From: Candidatus Lernaella stagnicola
Lineage (GTDB): Bacteria; Lernaellota; Lernaellaia; Lernaellales; Lernaellaceae
Reading direction: 5' to 3'
NCBI GenBank assembly: GCA_030765525.1
Contig: JAVCCK010000041.1
Span: forward strand, 1 to 64,000
Length of the DNA stretch: 64,000 bases
The translations under genes and the position numbers were made by a program. Below are positions 18,073 through 26,629 of this stretch, piece by piece. Each line of letters starts with the position of its first letter. Position 1 is the first letter of the stretch. The notes under the pieces are model-generated. The model was not told the origin of the DNA and searched no databases. It saw only the letters and a program-made list of their open reading frames with translations.

Positions 18073-19050
18073 ATGACCGTACTCGTGGCCGGCGGCGCCG
18101 GTTACATCGGCAGCGTCACGGCGGCGGAATTGTTGGATGCGGGTTACGAAGTCGTCGTGTACGACAATCTCGACCGCGGTCACCGCGCCGCGGTACCGCC
18201 GGGCGCCGAGTTTATCGAAGCCGAACTCGGCGACTCGGATACCTTGACCCGCGTCCTGCGCGACTACGAAGTGGAAACGATCATGCACTTCGCGGCACAC
18301 AGTCTCGTGCCCGAAAGCATGGCCTACCCGGAGTTGTACTACGAAAACAACGTGGTCGTCGGGAAGCGCATTCTTGACGCCATGATGCGCGCCGGAGTCA
18401 ACTTCATCATTTTTTCAAGCACGTGTGCGACCTTCGGCGAACCGAACGAGGTTCCGATACACGAGCAGATCGCGCAAAACCCCACCAGTCCCTACGGCGA
18501 GACCAAGCTGGCATTTGAAAAGATGTTGCAGTGGTATCACCGCGTTCACGGCCTCAACTACAGTATCCTGCGCTATTTCAACGCCGCAGGCGCGGCCCAC
18601 GGCCTAGGCGAGGACCACGATCCGGAAACCCACTTGATTCCGATCGTGCTGCAAGTCGCGCTCGACCAGCGGAAGCATATCTCCATTTTCGGCGAAGACT
18701 ACCCGACACCCGACGGCACGTGCGTTCGCGATTACATCCATATCGTCGATCTGGCGCGCGCCCATATTTTGGCCATGCAGAAAAAGAGCGAAGAGGCGAC
18801 GCATTTCAATTTGGGAAACGGCACCGGATACAGCGTCAAGGAAGTCATCGAAGTCGCCCGCGGCATTACGGGCCATCCGATTCCGGCTGTGACGGCGCCC
18901 CGGCGGCCCGGCGATCCCCCCGCGTTGATCGGCGCGGCGGACAAAATCAAAAGGGAACTGGGCTGGGAGCCGCGGTTCCCGGATTTGGAATCGATCATCG
19001 CGTCCGCCTGGGCGTGGCACCAAGCCCATCCGCGGGGTTACAAGAAATAG
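18073..19050 (+). CDS. galE: UDP-glucose 4-epimerase GalE-type
   Basis: A 325-residue extended SDR with LVAGGAGYIGSVTAAELLD, VVYDNLDRGH, the ESMAYPELYYENN segment and SPYGETKLAFEKML holding the catalytic Tyr and Lys. RYFNAAGA and the GTCVRDYIHIVDLARAH motif follow. This is the short GalE form. It would interconvert UDP-glucose and UDP-galactose. With UDP-xylose made upstream it might also act on UDP-xylose/UDP-arabinose, which sequence alone cannot tell. It is the last gene of the polysaccharide locus and converges on efp. Confidence 0.9.
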   Translation: MTVLVAGGAGYIGSVTAAELLDAGYEVVVYDNLDRGHRAAVPPGAEFIEAELGDSDTLTRVLRDYEVETIMHFAAHSLVPESMAYPELYYENNVVVGKRILDAMMRAGVNFIIFSSTCATFGEPNEVPIHEQIAQNPTSPYGETKLAFEKMLQWYHRVHGLNYSILRYFNAAGAAHGLGEDHDPETHLIPIVLQVALDQRKHISIFGEDYPTPDGTCVRDYIHIVDLARAHILAMQKKSEEATHFNLGNGTGYSVKEVIEVARGITGHPIPAVTAPRRPGDPPALIGAADKIKRELGWEPRFPDLESIIASAWAWHQAHPRGYKK

Positions 19051-19126
19051 CGAGGCCTCCCACCGAAGCGAACGGCGCACCGCTGGCCGGTCGCGACCTC
19101 ACGAAAGAAGAATTACAGGGATGCGT

Positions 19127-19699
19127 TTAGTCCCGGGCACGCTCGACGTACTGGCCCGTTTCGGTGTCGATACGCAGGACTTGGCCGGGTTCGATGAATC
19201 CCGGCACCTGGACTTCGAGGCCGGTTTCCAGGACGGCTGGTTTGGTCTGGTTGGTGACCGTGGCGCCCTTGATGTACGGCGCGCATTCCTCGACGCGTAG
19301 CTCGACGATTTTCGGCAGTTCGACACCGATCACGCGGCTGTTGTGGAGTTGCATGTCGACCGTCGCATTGGGCAACAAGAATTTGAGTTGTTCGGCGACA
19401 TCCTCAAGCGGCATGGCCATTTGTTCGAAGGTTTCGTTGTTCATAAAATGCGCCATGTCGCCGTCTTCGTAGAGATACTCCATGGTTTGCGTGTCGAGCA
19501 CGATGCGTTTGACCTGTTCGGTGGCGCGGAAACGATTCTCGCGCTGAACGCCGGTCATGATGTTGCGCATTTTGATCTGCATCACGGCTTGCCCTTTGCC
19601 CGGCGTGATGTGCTTGGCGTTCATCACTTTGTATGGTTCGCCTTCGTATTCGATGATGTGTCCGGCCCGAATGTTGTTCGCATTGTAGAGCGTTGCCAT
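19127..19699 (-). CDS. efp: Elongation factor P
   Basis: Binds the ribosome between P and E sites and relieves stalling at polyproline. The 190 residues comprise the KOW-like N-domain and two OB domains ending in VQVPGFIEPGQVLRIDTETGQYVERA. The tip loop reads PGKGQA with Lys35, the residue modified in the lysine-type EF-Ps. No modification enzyme (EpmA/B or YmfI-type) is in the window, so the modification cannot be predicted. GGAGGA precedes the ATG, and a sigma70-like promoter lies upstream. Confidence 0.96.
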   Translation of the reverse strand: MATLYNANNIRAGHIIEYEGEPYKVMNAKHITPGKGQAVMQIKMRNIMTGVQRENRFRATEQVKRIVLDTQTMEYLYEDGDMAHFMNNETFEQMAMPLEDVAEQLKFLLPNATVDMQLHNSRVIGVELPKIVELRVEECAPYIKGATVTNQTKPAVLETGLEVQVPGFIEPGQVLRIDTETGQYVERARD

Positions 19700-19738
19700 G
19701 TCGTCCTCCGAAATCGTCTCAAATATACGAAACGCCGC

Positions 19739-19766
19739 ATTGTAACCGGGCTAAACTGCATTGCAA
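19739..19766 (-). promoter_or_regulatory. Sigma70-like promoter of efp
   Basis: Reading the minus strand, TTGCAA (19761-19766) and TACAAT (19739-19744) are separated by 16 bases. The -10 lies about 40 bases before the efp ATG. Match to consensus is 4-5 of 6 in each box. This is a visual call only. Confidence 0.5.
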
Positions 19767-19840
19767 GGTCACACGGCGGGTTGCCAGGAAGCGAGGGCGT
19801 CTTTAACCTGTTTCCAAACCGTTGGAGGGAGCCGAACGTC

Positions 19841-21370
19841 ATGACTTGGTCGCAGCGTCGCGGAGCGTATGCCGTATTCGCCCTGATCCTACTACTCGTC
19901 GTCGTTTGCTTCGGTGTACATGCGGCGGAAACCGATCCCACACCGGCCGCTTCGCCGACGCCTACGGCGGACACGCCGGAAATGACGCCCGCCGAGGAAG
20001 AAGTGCCCGCGGGCCCCACGCTCTCCGCCGATCAGCGAAAGAGAATCAAACGGCTCCTAAGCAACCCGATTCTGAAAAACGCCAAGCTGACGATTCAAAT
20101 CAAGCACCTGAAAACCGGCAAAGTGCTTTTTGAACACAACCCGAACCGACTCTGCATCCCGGCCAGCACCAACAAATTGGTTACCGGCGCGGCTGCCTAT
20201 AATTTGTTGGGGCCTGAGTATCGTTTCAAAACCCGCGTGAAGGCCGACCGGCTGCCGGACCGCCACGGTGTCGTGAAGGGCAACCTGTACGTCGTGGGCA
20301 GCGGCGACCCGGCCTTGACGATGGAACAAGTCTGGAAACTCGTGCATGGGATGGAAATCGCCGGCGTAAAAAAGGTGACCGGCGATCTGGTGGGCGACGA
20401 CACCTTCCACGACGCGGTGCGCTTCTATCCCGAGTGGGGCCGGCAAACGTACCGCGCCTACCATGCGCCGTTGGGCGCGCTATCGGTGAATTTCAACACG
20501 GTCGCGTTTTCCGTGCGAGGTGGTGGCGAAGTGGGCGCGCCGGCGAAAACGACGTTTGACCCTCATCCCGACGATCTGAAGGTGCGGGGCAGTATCGCCA
20601 CGGTGGATGGGATGGTGAACAAAACCTACCTGTCGTTCAACCAGGGCACGGCGCACATCAGCGGTGAAATTGGCAGGACGGCCCGGCCGGGCCCGACCTA
20701 TCACGCGATCCGCGATCCCTTGCCCTTCGCGCTGGGCACGATCCGCGCCATGATGAAAAGCGTCGGCATCGAGGTCGCGGGCGTCAATCGGGCCGGTTCC
20801 ATCGGCCGCAAAGGCTACGTGATTTGCGAGCACGAGGGGCCGGAGATTTCTGAGATTGTCCGGCACCTTTACCGCTATTCCAACAATTTCACCGCCGAGC
20901 AATTGCTGCGCACGATCGGGGCGGTGGAACAAGGCGTGCCGGGCTCGCGGGAAAAGGGTGCCGCGGCGGTGACGGCCTGGCTCAAGCAAAATGGCCTGTA
21001 CCAAGAGGGCGAAGTCGTTTTCGACGGTTCCGGCCTGGCCCGTGAAAACCTACAGAGCGCGCACAGCATGGTGAATCTGCTGGCCTGGATGGCCAACAAT
21101 CCGCGTCTCTTTCCCGAGTATCTGAGCGCGCAGCCGATCGCCGGCGTAAACGGCACCCTGCGGTATCGCTTCAAGAAATCGCCTTTGCGGGAGCGGGTTC
21201 GCGCGAAAACCGGATTGCTTAACGGTGTCGTGTCGCTGGCCGGCTATTGCTACGACGCGCGGAACGACCAGTACGCCTTCGCCGTGTTGATCAACAACTT
21301 CGCGCCCACGGCGGGCGTTCGCGGACCGCAGCGGCTAACCGAAAAAATTCTCGAAGCGGCCATGGAATGA
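19841..21370 (+). CDS. dacB: D-alanyl-D-alanine carboxypeptidase/endopeptidase (PBP4, DacB; peptidase S13)
   Basis: Periplasmic low-molecular-weight penicillin-binding protein that trims or cleaves peptidoglycan cross-links. The 509-residue protein has a signal segment (about 9-28), a Pro/Thr-rich linker, and the S13 fold. The three active-site motifs are visible: S-T-N-K at residues 109-112, S-N-N in YRYSNNFTAEQLLR, and KTG in RAKTGLLNG. The start ATG was chosen because GGAGGGA lies 11 bases upstream and a signal peptide follows at once; the frame stays open far upstream but antisense to efp. The end overlaps aroE by ATGA. Confidence 0.93.
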   Translation: MTWSQRRGAYAVFALILLLVVVCFGVHAAETDPTPAASPTPTADTPEMTPAEEEVPAGPTLSADQRKRIKRLLSNPILKNAKLTIQIKHLKTGKVLFEHNPNRLCIPASTNKLVTGAAAYNLLGPEYRFKTRVKADRLPDRHGVVKGNLYVVGSGDPALTMEQVWKLVHGMEIAGVKKVTGDLVGDDTFHDAVRFYPEWGRQTYRAYHAPLGALSVNFNTVAFSVRGGGEVGAPAKTTFDPHPDDLKVRGSIATVDGMVNKTYLSFNQGTAHISGEIGRTARPGPTYHAIRDPLPFALGTIRAMMKSVGIEVAGVNRAGSIGRKGYVICEHEGPEISEIVRHLYRYSNNFTAEQLLRTIGAVEQGVPGSREKGAAAVTAWLKQNGLYQEGEVVFDGSGLARENLQSAHSMVNLLAWMANNPRLFPEYLSAQPIAGVNGTLRYRFKKSPLRERVRAKTGLLNGVVSLAGYCYDARNDQYAFAVLINNFAPTAGVRGPQRLTEKILEAAME

Positions 21371-22224
21371 ACGCACTACCCCAAAGCGAGTCCCGTACGT
21401 TCTTCGGCGTCATCGGGCGCGACGTCTCGCAGTCGAAAAGCCCCGCCGTCCATAACGCGGGATTCGCGGCTCTCGAATTGCCGTACACTTTTATCGCCGT
21501 CTCGACCGACTCCCCGGAGGCCGTCGTCGCCGAAGCCAGGGCGAAGGGTTGGGGCGGCCTCGCCGTAACGATGCCCTACAAAGAAATCGCGCTGCGCCTC
21601 GCCGACGTGACGATGACCGTCGACCGCGAATTGGGCGCGATCAACACGCTGGTGTTTCAAGAACAAGGCATTCTTGGCGTCAACACCGATGTCAGCGGCA
21701 TTTTTGCGGCCTTGGACGAACGTAACGTGACTCTCACCAACAAAGCTGTCGTCGTGATCGGCGCCGGCGGGGCGGCTAGGGCTGCGGTGGGTGCCGCGGT
21801 GCGCAGCCGGGCGAAAAACGTGGCGATCCTCGCCCGCCGTCGCGATCGTGCCGAGCATTTCCGTGAGCAATTCGCCTACGCCGGCATCCCGATGTCCGCC
21901 TGCGGAATAGACGATCCGGAAGCGCCCGGCATCGTCATGTCCGGCGAATGCGTGTTTCAAACCACGCCGGTCGGCGGTGGGGAATGGATCGACCAAACGC
22001 CCGTGCCCGCGCAATGGATGGGACCGCGCGTCGTGTTGCTCGACGTGGTGTACCAACCGTTGCCCACGCCGCTGATGAAGGCGGCGGAGGCCGCTGGGGG
22101 CACGGCCATCGGCGGCGACCGCATGTTTCTGCATCAGGCGTGCGACCAGTTCCGTTTGTGGACGAATAAGGAACCGCCATTCGACGTAATGGAGCGGGCG
22201 TTCTACGAAGAAGGAAGAAAATGA
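21367..22224 (+). CDS. aroE: Shikimate dehydrogenase
   Basis: Reduces 3-dehydroshikimate with NADPH in aromatic amino-acid synthesis. The 285-residue protein has the N-terminal substrate motif GRDVSQSKSPAVHN, VTMPYKE with the catalytic Lys, GAINTLVF, and the NADP loop VIGAGGAARAAV. The start overlaps the dacB stop (ATGA). It is followed, again by an ATGA overlap, by shikimate kinase, so two consecutive pathway steps are co-translated. Confidence 0.95.
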   Translation: MNALPQSESRTFFGVIGRDVSQSKSPAVHNAGFAALELPYTFIAVSTDSPEAVVAEARAKGWGGLAVTMPYKEIALRLADVTMTVDRELGAINTLVFQEQGILGVNTDVSGIFAALDERNVTLTNKAVVVIGAGGAARAAVGAAVRSRAKNVAILARRRDRAEHFREQFAYAGIPMSACGIDDPEAPGIVMSGECVFQTTPVGGGEWIDQTPVPAQWMGPRVVLLDVVYQPLPTPLMKAAEAAGGTAIGGDRMFLHQACDQFRLWTNKEPPFDVMERAFYEEGRK

Positions 22225-22772
22225 TTTTCGCGCTTATCGGACCAAGAGGCGGCGGCAAGACGACCGTCGGCAAACGTTTGGCGAATCTCACCGGGTGGCC
22301 CTACTTGGCCACCGACGATGAGGTCGTCGAGACGGCGGGTAAAACCGTCACGGAAATTGTGGAAAGCGGCGGTTGGCCCGCATTCCGCGAACTGGAAAAA
22401 CAAGCTTTGCAGACCTGCCTGTCGCGTTTCGCAAGCATTGTCGAGCCGGGTAAGGGCGGTTTTCTCGACACCGGCGGCGGCATCATTTTGGACGAGGAAA
22501 ATCGCGCCGTGCTGCAACGCGAAACGCAGATCATCTACCTGCATGCCTCGCCCCGGGTGATGGCGAAACGTGTGGCGGAATCGGACGACCGGCCCGCGTT
22601 GACCGAGGGCGGCGACCCGATTGAGGAAATCAAGGACGTCTTCGCCAAACGCGACCCGCTTTACGTGGCGCTGGCCGACCTCGAACTCGACACCGAAACC
22701 TTGGGCATCGAGGCGATCGTGACGGTTCTGATGAACTGGGTGACGGCGCGGTGCGGGGTTTGCGAATTCTAA
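22221..22772 (+). CDS. aroK: Shikimate kinase
   Basis: Phosphorylates shikimate with ATP. The 183 residues start with the P-loop IGPRGGGKTT (residues 6-15). They continue with YLATDDEVVE, a GGWPAFRELE segment equivalent to the substrate-binding EaxFRxxE, and TGGGI. The conserved Asp of the usual DxD lies in TDDE. The 3' end overlaps the convergent pyrD by 4 bases, leaving no room for a conventional terminator. Confidence 0.93.
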   Translation: MIFALIGPRGGGKTTVGKRLANLTGWPYLATDDEVVETAGKTVTEIVESGGWPAFRELEKQALQTCLSRFASIVEPGKGGFLDTGGGIILDEENRAVLQRETQIIYLHASPRVMAKRVAESDDRPALTEGGDPIEEIKDVFAKRDPLYVALADLELDTETLGIEAIVTVLMNWVTARCGVCEF

Positions 22773-23701
22773 GGCGTTGCGCGAAACGTGCCGCGCAGTG
22801 CGGCGAGGTTCGGTAGGCCTTCGGTTTTCAGCCAGAGCGCCATCTCGGCGGCGATGCGAATGGGCGAACGAGGATCGACGAAATTCGCCGTGCCGACCTG
22901 CACAGCGTGACAACCCACCAACACATATTCCAACGCGTCTTCGCCGGTGGCGATGCCGCCGATGCCGACGACCGGCACGTCAACGGCTTGCGCCACTTGC
23001 CACGCCATGCGCAGCGCGACGGGTTTGATCGCCGGTCCGCTGAGGCCGCCGGTCACGTTGCCGAGCATCGCGCCGCGCGTCTGCAGGTCCACGGCGATAC
23101 CCAGCAGCGTGTTGATCGCCGACAGGGAATCCGCCCCGGCCTCCGCGGCGACTTTCGCGAGCGATACGATATCGGTGACGTTCGGCGTCAGCTTCACCAT
23201 GAGGTGCTTGTCGGTCGCTTGCCGAACGCGTTGCACGAGTCGGCCGAGAACGTCGGCGTCGGTTCCGAAAACGACGCCGCCCGCTTTGACGTTCGGGCAG
23301 CTTACGTTGAGTTCGAGGCCCAGAACGTGTTCCGCCTCCGGGCTGGAAAGGCGCTCGACAACACGCAGGTAGTCGTCTTCGGATTCTCCGTACACGTTGG
23401 CGATAATCGTCGCGCCATGCTCCACGAGGCGTTTGTATTTGTGTTCCAGAAAACGCTCGACGCCCGGATTCTCCAGGCCGATGGAGTTGAGCAGGCCGCA
23501 CGGCGTTTCGACAATGCGGGGTGTCGGATTGCCGCGGCGAGGCTCCGGCGACAACCCCTTGACCACGATGGCGCCGACCGCCGCCAGATCAGTGAGGTCT
23601 TCGTACTCGACGCCGTAACCGTACGTACCCGAGGCGGCCATCACGGGAGTCTTCAGCAGCAGGCCGCGCCCTAAGTCGACTCGTAGATCGGGTTCACTCA
23701 T
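22769..23701 (-). CDS. pyrD: Dihydroorotate dehydrogenase, catalytic subunit (class 1B)
   Basis: Oxidises dihydroorotate to orotate in pyrimidine synthesis. The 310 residues form an FMN TIM barrel with PVMAASGTYGYG, a LSPEPRRGNPTPRI loop, ELNVSCPNVKAGG (with the class 1 active-site Cys), VKLTPNVTDI and GIGGIATGEDALEYVLVGCHAVQVGTA. It is class 1B because the electron-transfer partner pyrK is directly upstream and overlaps it. The ATG at 23701 overlaps the pyrK stop; an upstream in-frame ATG at 23716 is less likely. Confidence 0.95.
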   Translation of the reverse strand: MSEPDLRVDLGRGLLLKTPVMAASGTYGYGVEYEDLTDLAAVGAIVVKGLSPEPRRGNPTPRIVETPCGLLNSIGLENPGVERFLEHKYKRLVEHGATIIANVYGESEDDYLRVVERLSSPEAEHVLGLELNVSCPNVKAGGVVFGTDADVLGRLVQRVRQATDKHLMVKLTPNVTDIVSLAKVAAEAGADSLSAINTLLGIAVDLQTRGAMLGNVTGGLSGPAIKPVALRMAWQVAQAVDVPVVGIGGIATGEDALEYVLVGCHAVQVGTANFVDPRSPIRIAAEMALWLKTEGLPNLAALRGTFRATP

Positions 23702-24519
23702 GCCAGATCGCTCCACACCAATTGCGAGGCTTCAAACACCGGGCCCTCGTGACAGACGCGCAGGTAGGGAATGCCTTCGTCCGCCGCGTTCTCGACAACC
23801 TGTACGACGCAGCCGCGACAGGACCCGACGCCGCAGGCCATCATGTTTTCCAAGCTTACTTGGCAGGGTACTCCAGCGGCGGCCGCTTGTTCGGCGACGG
23901 CCTTTAGCATCGCCGGTGGGCCGCAGGCGAGCACTTGGCATTCGGCCGCGGGTAGGGAGGTCAGGCGCGGCGAAAATACTTCGGTAACCAGGCCGCGGTG
24001 ACCAAGCGAACCATCCTCGGTGGCCGTCAGCAGTGGTACGTCGCCGGCTTCGAAATCCGCAAGCGCCGGTAAGTCCGTAGCCGTGCGTCCGCCAAAGAAA
24101 GCCTCGGGGGCGAAATCCTTCCGCGGCGTGATTTCGTCGAGCAGGAAAAGGAAAGGGGCGATGCCGATGCCGCCGCCGACGATCAATACGCGCGGGCGTG
24201 TCGGGTCTACGACAAACGCGCCGTCACCCAACGGCCCCAAAACGTTGACGGTATCGCCGGCTTTAATATTCCCCAGAGCAGCCGTGCTCTCGCCGACGAT
24301 CTTCACCAGGATTTGGACGATGCCGTCATCGGTGACGCGATGGAGTGAAAAAGGCCGGCGGAGGCGGCGGAAGTCATCCAGACGGCGGGTAAGGGTAATG
24401 AATTGTCCGGGGCGGGCGGTTTGCGCAAGTTCTGGAAAACGGAAGGACAGGCGAAAGTGGCTTTCATTCAGCCGTTCGTTGGCGGTAACCGGCACGTCCT
24501 GCAGGAACTTGGCCGTCAC
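23698..24519 (-). CDS. pyrK: Dihydroorotate dehydrogenase electron-transfer subunit PyrK
   Basis: Passes electrons from PyrD to NAD+ through FAD and a [2Fe-2S] cluster. The 273-residue protein shows the ferredoxin-reductase-like FAD motif RRPFSLHRV, the NAD-binding VLIVGGGIGIAPFLFL, and a C-terminal cluster motif CGVGSCRGC followed 18 residues later by a fourth Cys. The start is GTG at 24519, fixed by a GGAGG just upstream and by GTGA overlap with rimI; the frame stays open upstream but has no family similarity there. Confidence 0.94.
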   Translation of the reverse strand: MTAKFLQDVPVTANERLNESHFRLSFRFPELAQTARPGQFITLTRRLDDFRRLRRPFSLHRVTDDGIVQILVKIVGESTAALGNIKAGDTVNVLGPLGDGAFVVDPTRPRVLIVGGGIGIAPFLFLLDEITPRKDFAPEAFFGGRTATDLPALADFEAGDVPLLTATEDGSLGHRGLVTEVFSPRLTSLPAAECQVLACGPPAMLKAVAEQAAAAGVPCQVSLENMMACGVGSCRGCVVQVVENAADEGIPYLRVCHEGPVFEASQLVWSDLA

Positions 24520-25001
24520 GTTTCCTCCGCGTCTTCGGATAACGAGAAAACCAGAATAATGGCGTCTTCGCCGGTATCCGAATAGTACCGGCGGCGGCGA
24601 TACGCTACTTTGAAACCCGCGCGGGTGTACATCGCCAGAGCCTCCCGATTGGACGGCCGGACTTCCAACCACGCGATCGACGCGTCCTTGGCCTTGGCGC
24701 GGCGCAGCGTGGCTTCCAGCAATTCCCGTCCGAGCCCGCACGAGCGAAATGATTTATCGATGGCGAATTTTAAAATGTGCAGTTCGTCGGCGACCAACCA
24801 CGCGAGGGAATACCCGATCAGTTCGCCGCCGTTGCGCACCGCGAAAAACAGTGCGTAGGAGCGGGAGAGGGCGTCGTGAAAGCTGTCGATGTGCCAGGGG
24901 GTCAGGAACGCTTCGGCATCGATGTGGGCGATTGCTTCCAAGTCGTCGGGCATCGCGCAATCGATGCTGATTTCCGGCGGTTGGAGAGCAATGCTAGTCA
25001 T
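24516..25001 (-). CDS. rimI: Ribosomal-protein-alanine N-acetyltransferase RimI-like (GNAT)
   Basis: A 161-residue GNAT acetyltransferase. It has a WHIDSF segment after the first helix, LHILKFAIDKSFRSCGLGRELLE carrying the acetyl-CoA loop (R-x-x-G-x-G), and NREALAMYTRAGFKVAYRRRRYY typical of RimI. RimI acetylates the N-terminal alanine of protein S18 or acts on other N-termini. The ATG at 25001 overlaps the end of the upstream lipoprotein gene by 8 bases. Substrate identity is by family only. Confidence 0.85.
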   Translation of the reverse strand: MTSIALQPPEISIDCAMPDDLEAIAHIDAEAFLTPWHIDSFHDALSRSYALFFAVRNGGELIGYSLAWLVADELHILKFAIDKSFRSCGLGRELLEATLRRAKAKDASIAWLEVRPSNREALAMYTRAGFKVAYRRRRYYSDTGEDAIILVFSLSEDAEET

Positions 25002-26553
25002 CGTCGCGGTCGTGAATGTCGATTTGGACGCGGAAACGGCTTTCCACGTGCGTGATGAGTTCTTCCACCACGACGCCATAGTCGCCGCCGAATTCATCGG
25101 CCGCCTGGTCGACATAGTGCGAAAATCCCGAACGGCCTTCGGCTTCACGGGTGCCGTCCACTACGATAATCAACGCTTGTTTGGCGAGCAGGCGGCGCGC
25201 CAGGTCGCCTTGATAAACGAGTAGTTGGCGCAAATCGTTCAGATCGTCGTTGGAATCGTGAAAGACGTACAAGACCGGGAAGGTTTTCCAGTTACTGAAG
25301 TCGTCGAAATACCCGGCGGGGAATCCGACACCGAAACGCACGTAATTCTGGAGGTTATCGCTGAAAAATTCCCGTACCTGCCAGATCACCGGCGCTTCTT
25401 TCGGGCTGTCGTCGAGGCCGTTAGGCATGCGCAATGACAAAAAGCGCAACGCTTGGTTGAGGCGCGCGGCGCGAAACGCTGCATCGTCCTCGCTCCAGAA
25501 ATCGGCGTCGGAAGCCGGGAGATCGAAATACGAAAATTTTTCCGGCAGCCAGAACGAGTTGGTGAATACCGGATAGTCGCCGAGGAAGTCGTCATAACGG
25601 CCAAGGGTGTTGACGATGCAGAAGTCGTCGGTCGTTCGGTCCACTTCGTCCAAACGGAGCGCCAGCACGTCGGCCAACGCGGCGGTTTGTTCGTTGTACC
25701 CGCGCGGATCCTCGCGCAGCGAATCGAGATAGATGCTGCCGGCGTAGCCGCCTTCGAGGGGAATGTTGGCCGTCGCGGCCAGGTTTATCGGGTCATTGTC
25801 GAGCCACCGCGCCACTCGTGGGTTGGCGTCGAAGCGGCCGTTTGCCTCGCCGTAATCGCCGCTGGCGTCGACGCCGTCCAAGCCGACGTCGTCAAAGCTC
25901 TCACCGGGGTCGTAAGCGCCGTTGTCGTTCACGTCGTCATAGGGTTCGGCCAGGCGCAAGACCAAGGGCTCACCGGCATCGCGTTGGCCATTGGCATTCA
26001 GATCGTGCGCGAGGACGAAATCGACAGGGGCGCCGCGGTCATCGTATACGGTGACGACCGGGAAAATTCCGTCGGGATCGACCGGGCTGATCATGGGCGG
26101 CAGGGAGACAGGCTCGCCATTGTCGAAATCCGCCGCCGTTACGCCGGGCGGGAAGAAGGCGCTGTCGGGATTGATGTAGAACGCGTTGCCGAATGCGGCG
26201 ACCAGATCGCGATCGGCCTGCAACTGCGTAGCGCCGTCACCGGTCTGACCGTAGAGATCGAAATTCTCGAGGTGTTCGTTGAGCGCCGCCAGTCGCCGCA
26301 CGGCACTGCTGGGACCGTTCAAAGCGGCAACGACATTGAACCGACCGGGCGAGTCAAAAAACAGTTGCAGCGCTTTGTAAGCGCCGTCGCCCACGCCGAG
26401 CAGCGCGCGGTAGGACCCGAGGTACGCCTCATCCTCGATGTGGTCGACGCAAGTGAGCGGTTCGGCCGGGTCGGGGGAGTCACCCCGGTCGCAGGCCGGT
26501 GCGAACAAACATAAGGAAATGGCAACGAAGGCCCATAAAATACTGAATCGCAA
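24994..26553 (-). CDS. Lipoprotein with split, apparently permuted esterase-like segments
   Basis: A 519-residue predicted lipoprotein (signal peptide ending FAPAC, Cys21). Residues about 50-85 resemble the part of a putative esterase that carries the nucleophile turn and next helix, but the turn is GVGDGAY with no Ser. Residues about 184-218 hold two Asp/Asn-rich Ca-loop-like motifs (DLNANGQRDAGE, DVNDNGAYDPGE). Residues about 398-510 resemble the first half of an esterase domain (FPVLYVFHD, then a helix ending VEELITHVESRFRV), and the protein stops where the nucleophile would come. The start is TTG with GGGAG 7 bases upstream. Catalysis looks unlikely; the role is unknown. Confidence 0.7.
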   Translation of the reverse strand: MRFSILWAFVAISLCLFAPACDRGDSPDPAEPLTCVDHIEDEAYLGSYRALLGVGDGAYKALQLFFDSPGRFNVVAALNGPSSAVRRLAALNEHLENFDLYGQTGDGATQLQADRDLVAAFGNAFYINPDSAFFPPGVTAADFDNGEPVSLPPMISPVDPDGIFPVVTVYDDRGAPVDFVLAHDLNANGQRDAGEPLVLRLAEPYDDVNDNGAYDPGESFDDVGLDGVDASGDYGEANGRFDANPRVARWLDNDPINLAATANIPLEGGYAGSIYLDSLREDPRGYNEQTAALADVLALRLDEVDRTTDDFCIVNTLGRYDDFLGDYPVFTNSFWLPEKFSYFDLPASDADFWSEDDAAFRAARLNQALRFLSLRMPNGLDDSPKEAPVIWQVREFFSDNLQNYVRFGVGFPAGYFDDFSNWKTFPVLYVFHDSNDDLNDLRQLLVYQGDLARRLLAKQALIIVVDGTREAEGRSGFSHYVDQAADEFGGDYGVVVEELITHVESRFRVQIDIHDRDDD

Positions 26554-26629
26554 GGGAAATCTCCCATTTTTTCGAGCCGCGAAAAATCCGCGGCATGCTA
26601 GCACCGCACCTCGGGGGTGTCAACGTTTG

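Noticed and set aside
19343-19840. Upstream extension of dacB over efp.
   Set aside because: It lies antisense to efp; a ribosome site and signal peptide place the start at 19841.
22769-22772. A terminator between the convergent aroK and pyrD genes.
   Set aside because: The genes overlap by 4 bases and no hairpin with T-run was seen in either 3' end.
25453-26514. Plus-strand 353-codon frame opposite the esterase-like lipoprotein.
   Set aside because: No recognisable motif, no ribosome site, and fully antisense to a gene with signal peptide and domain matches.
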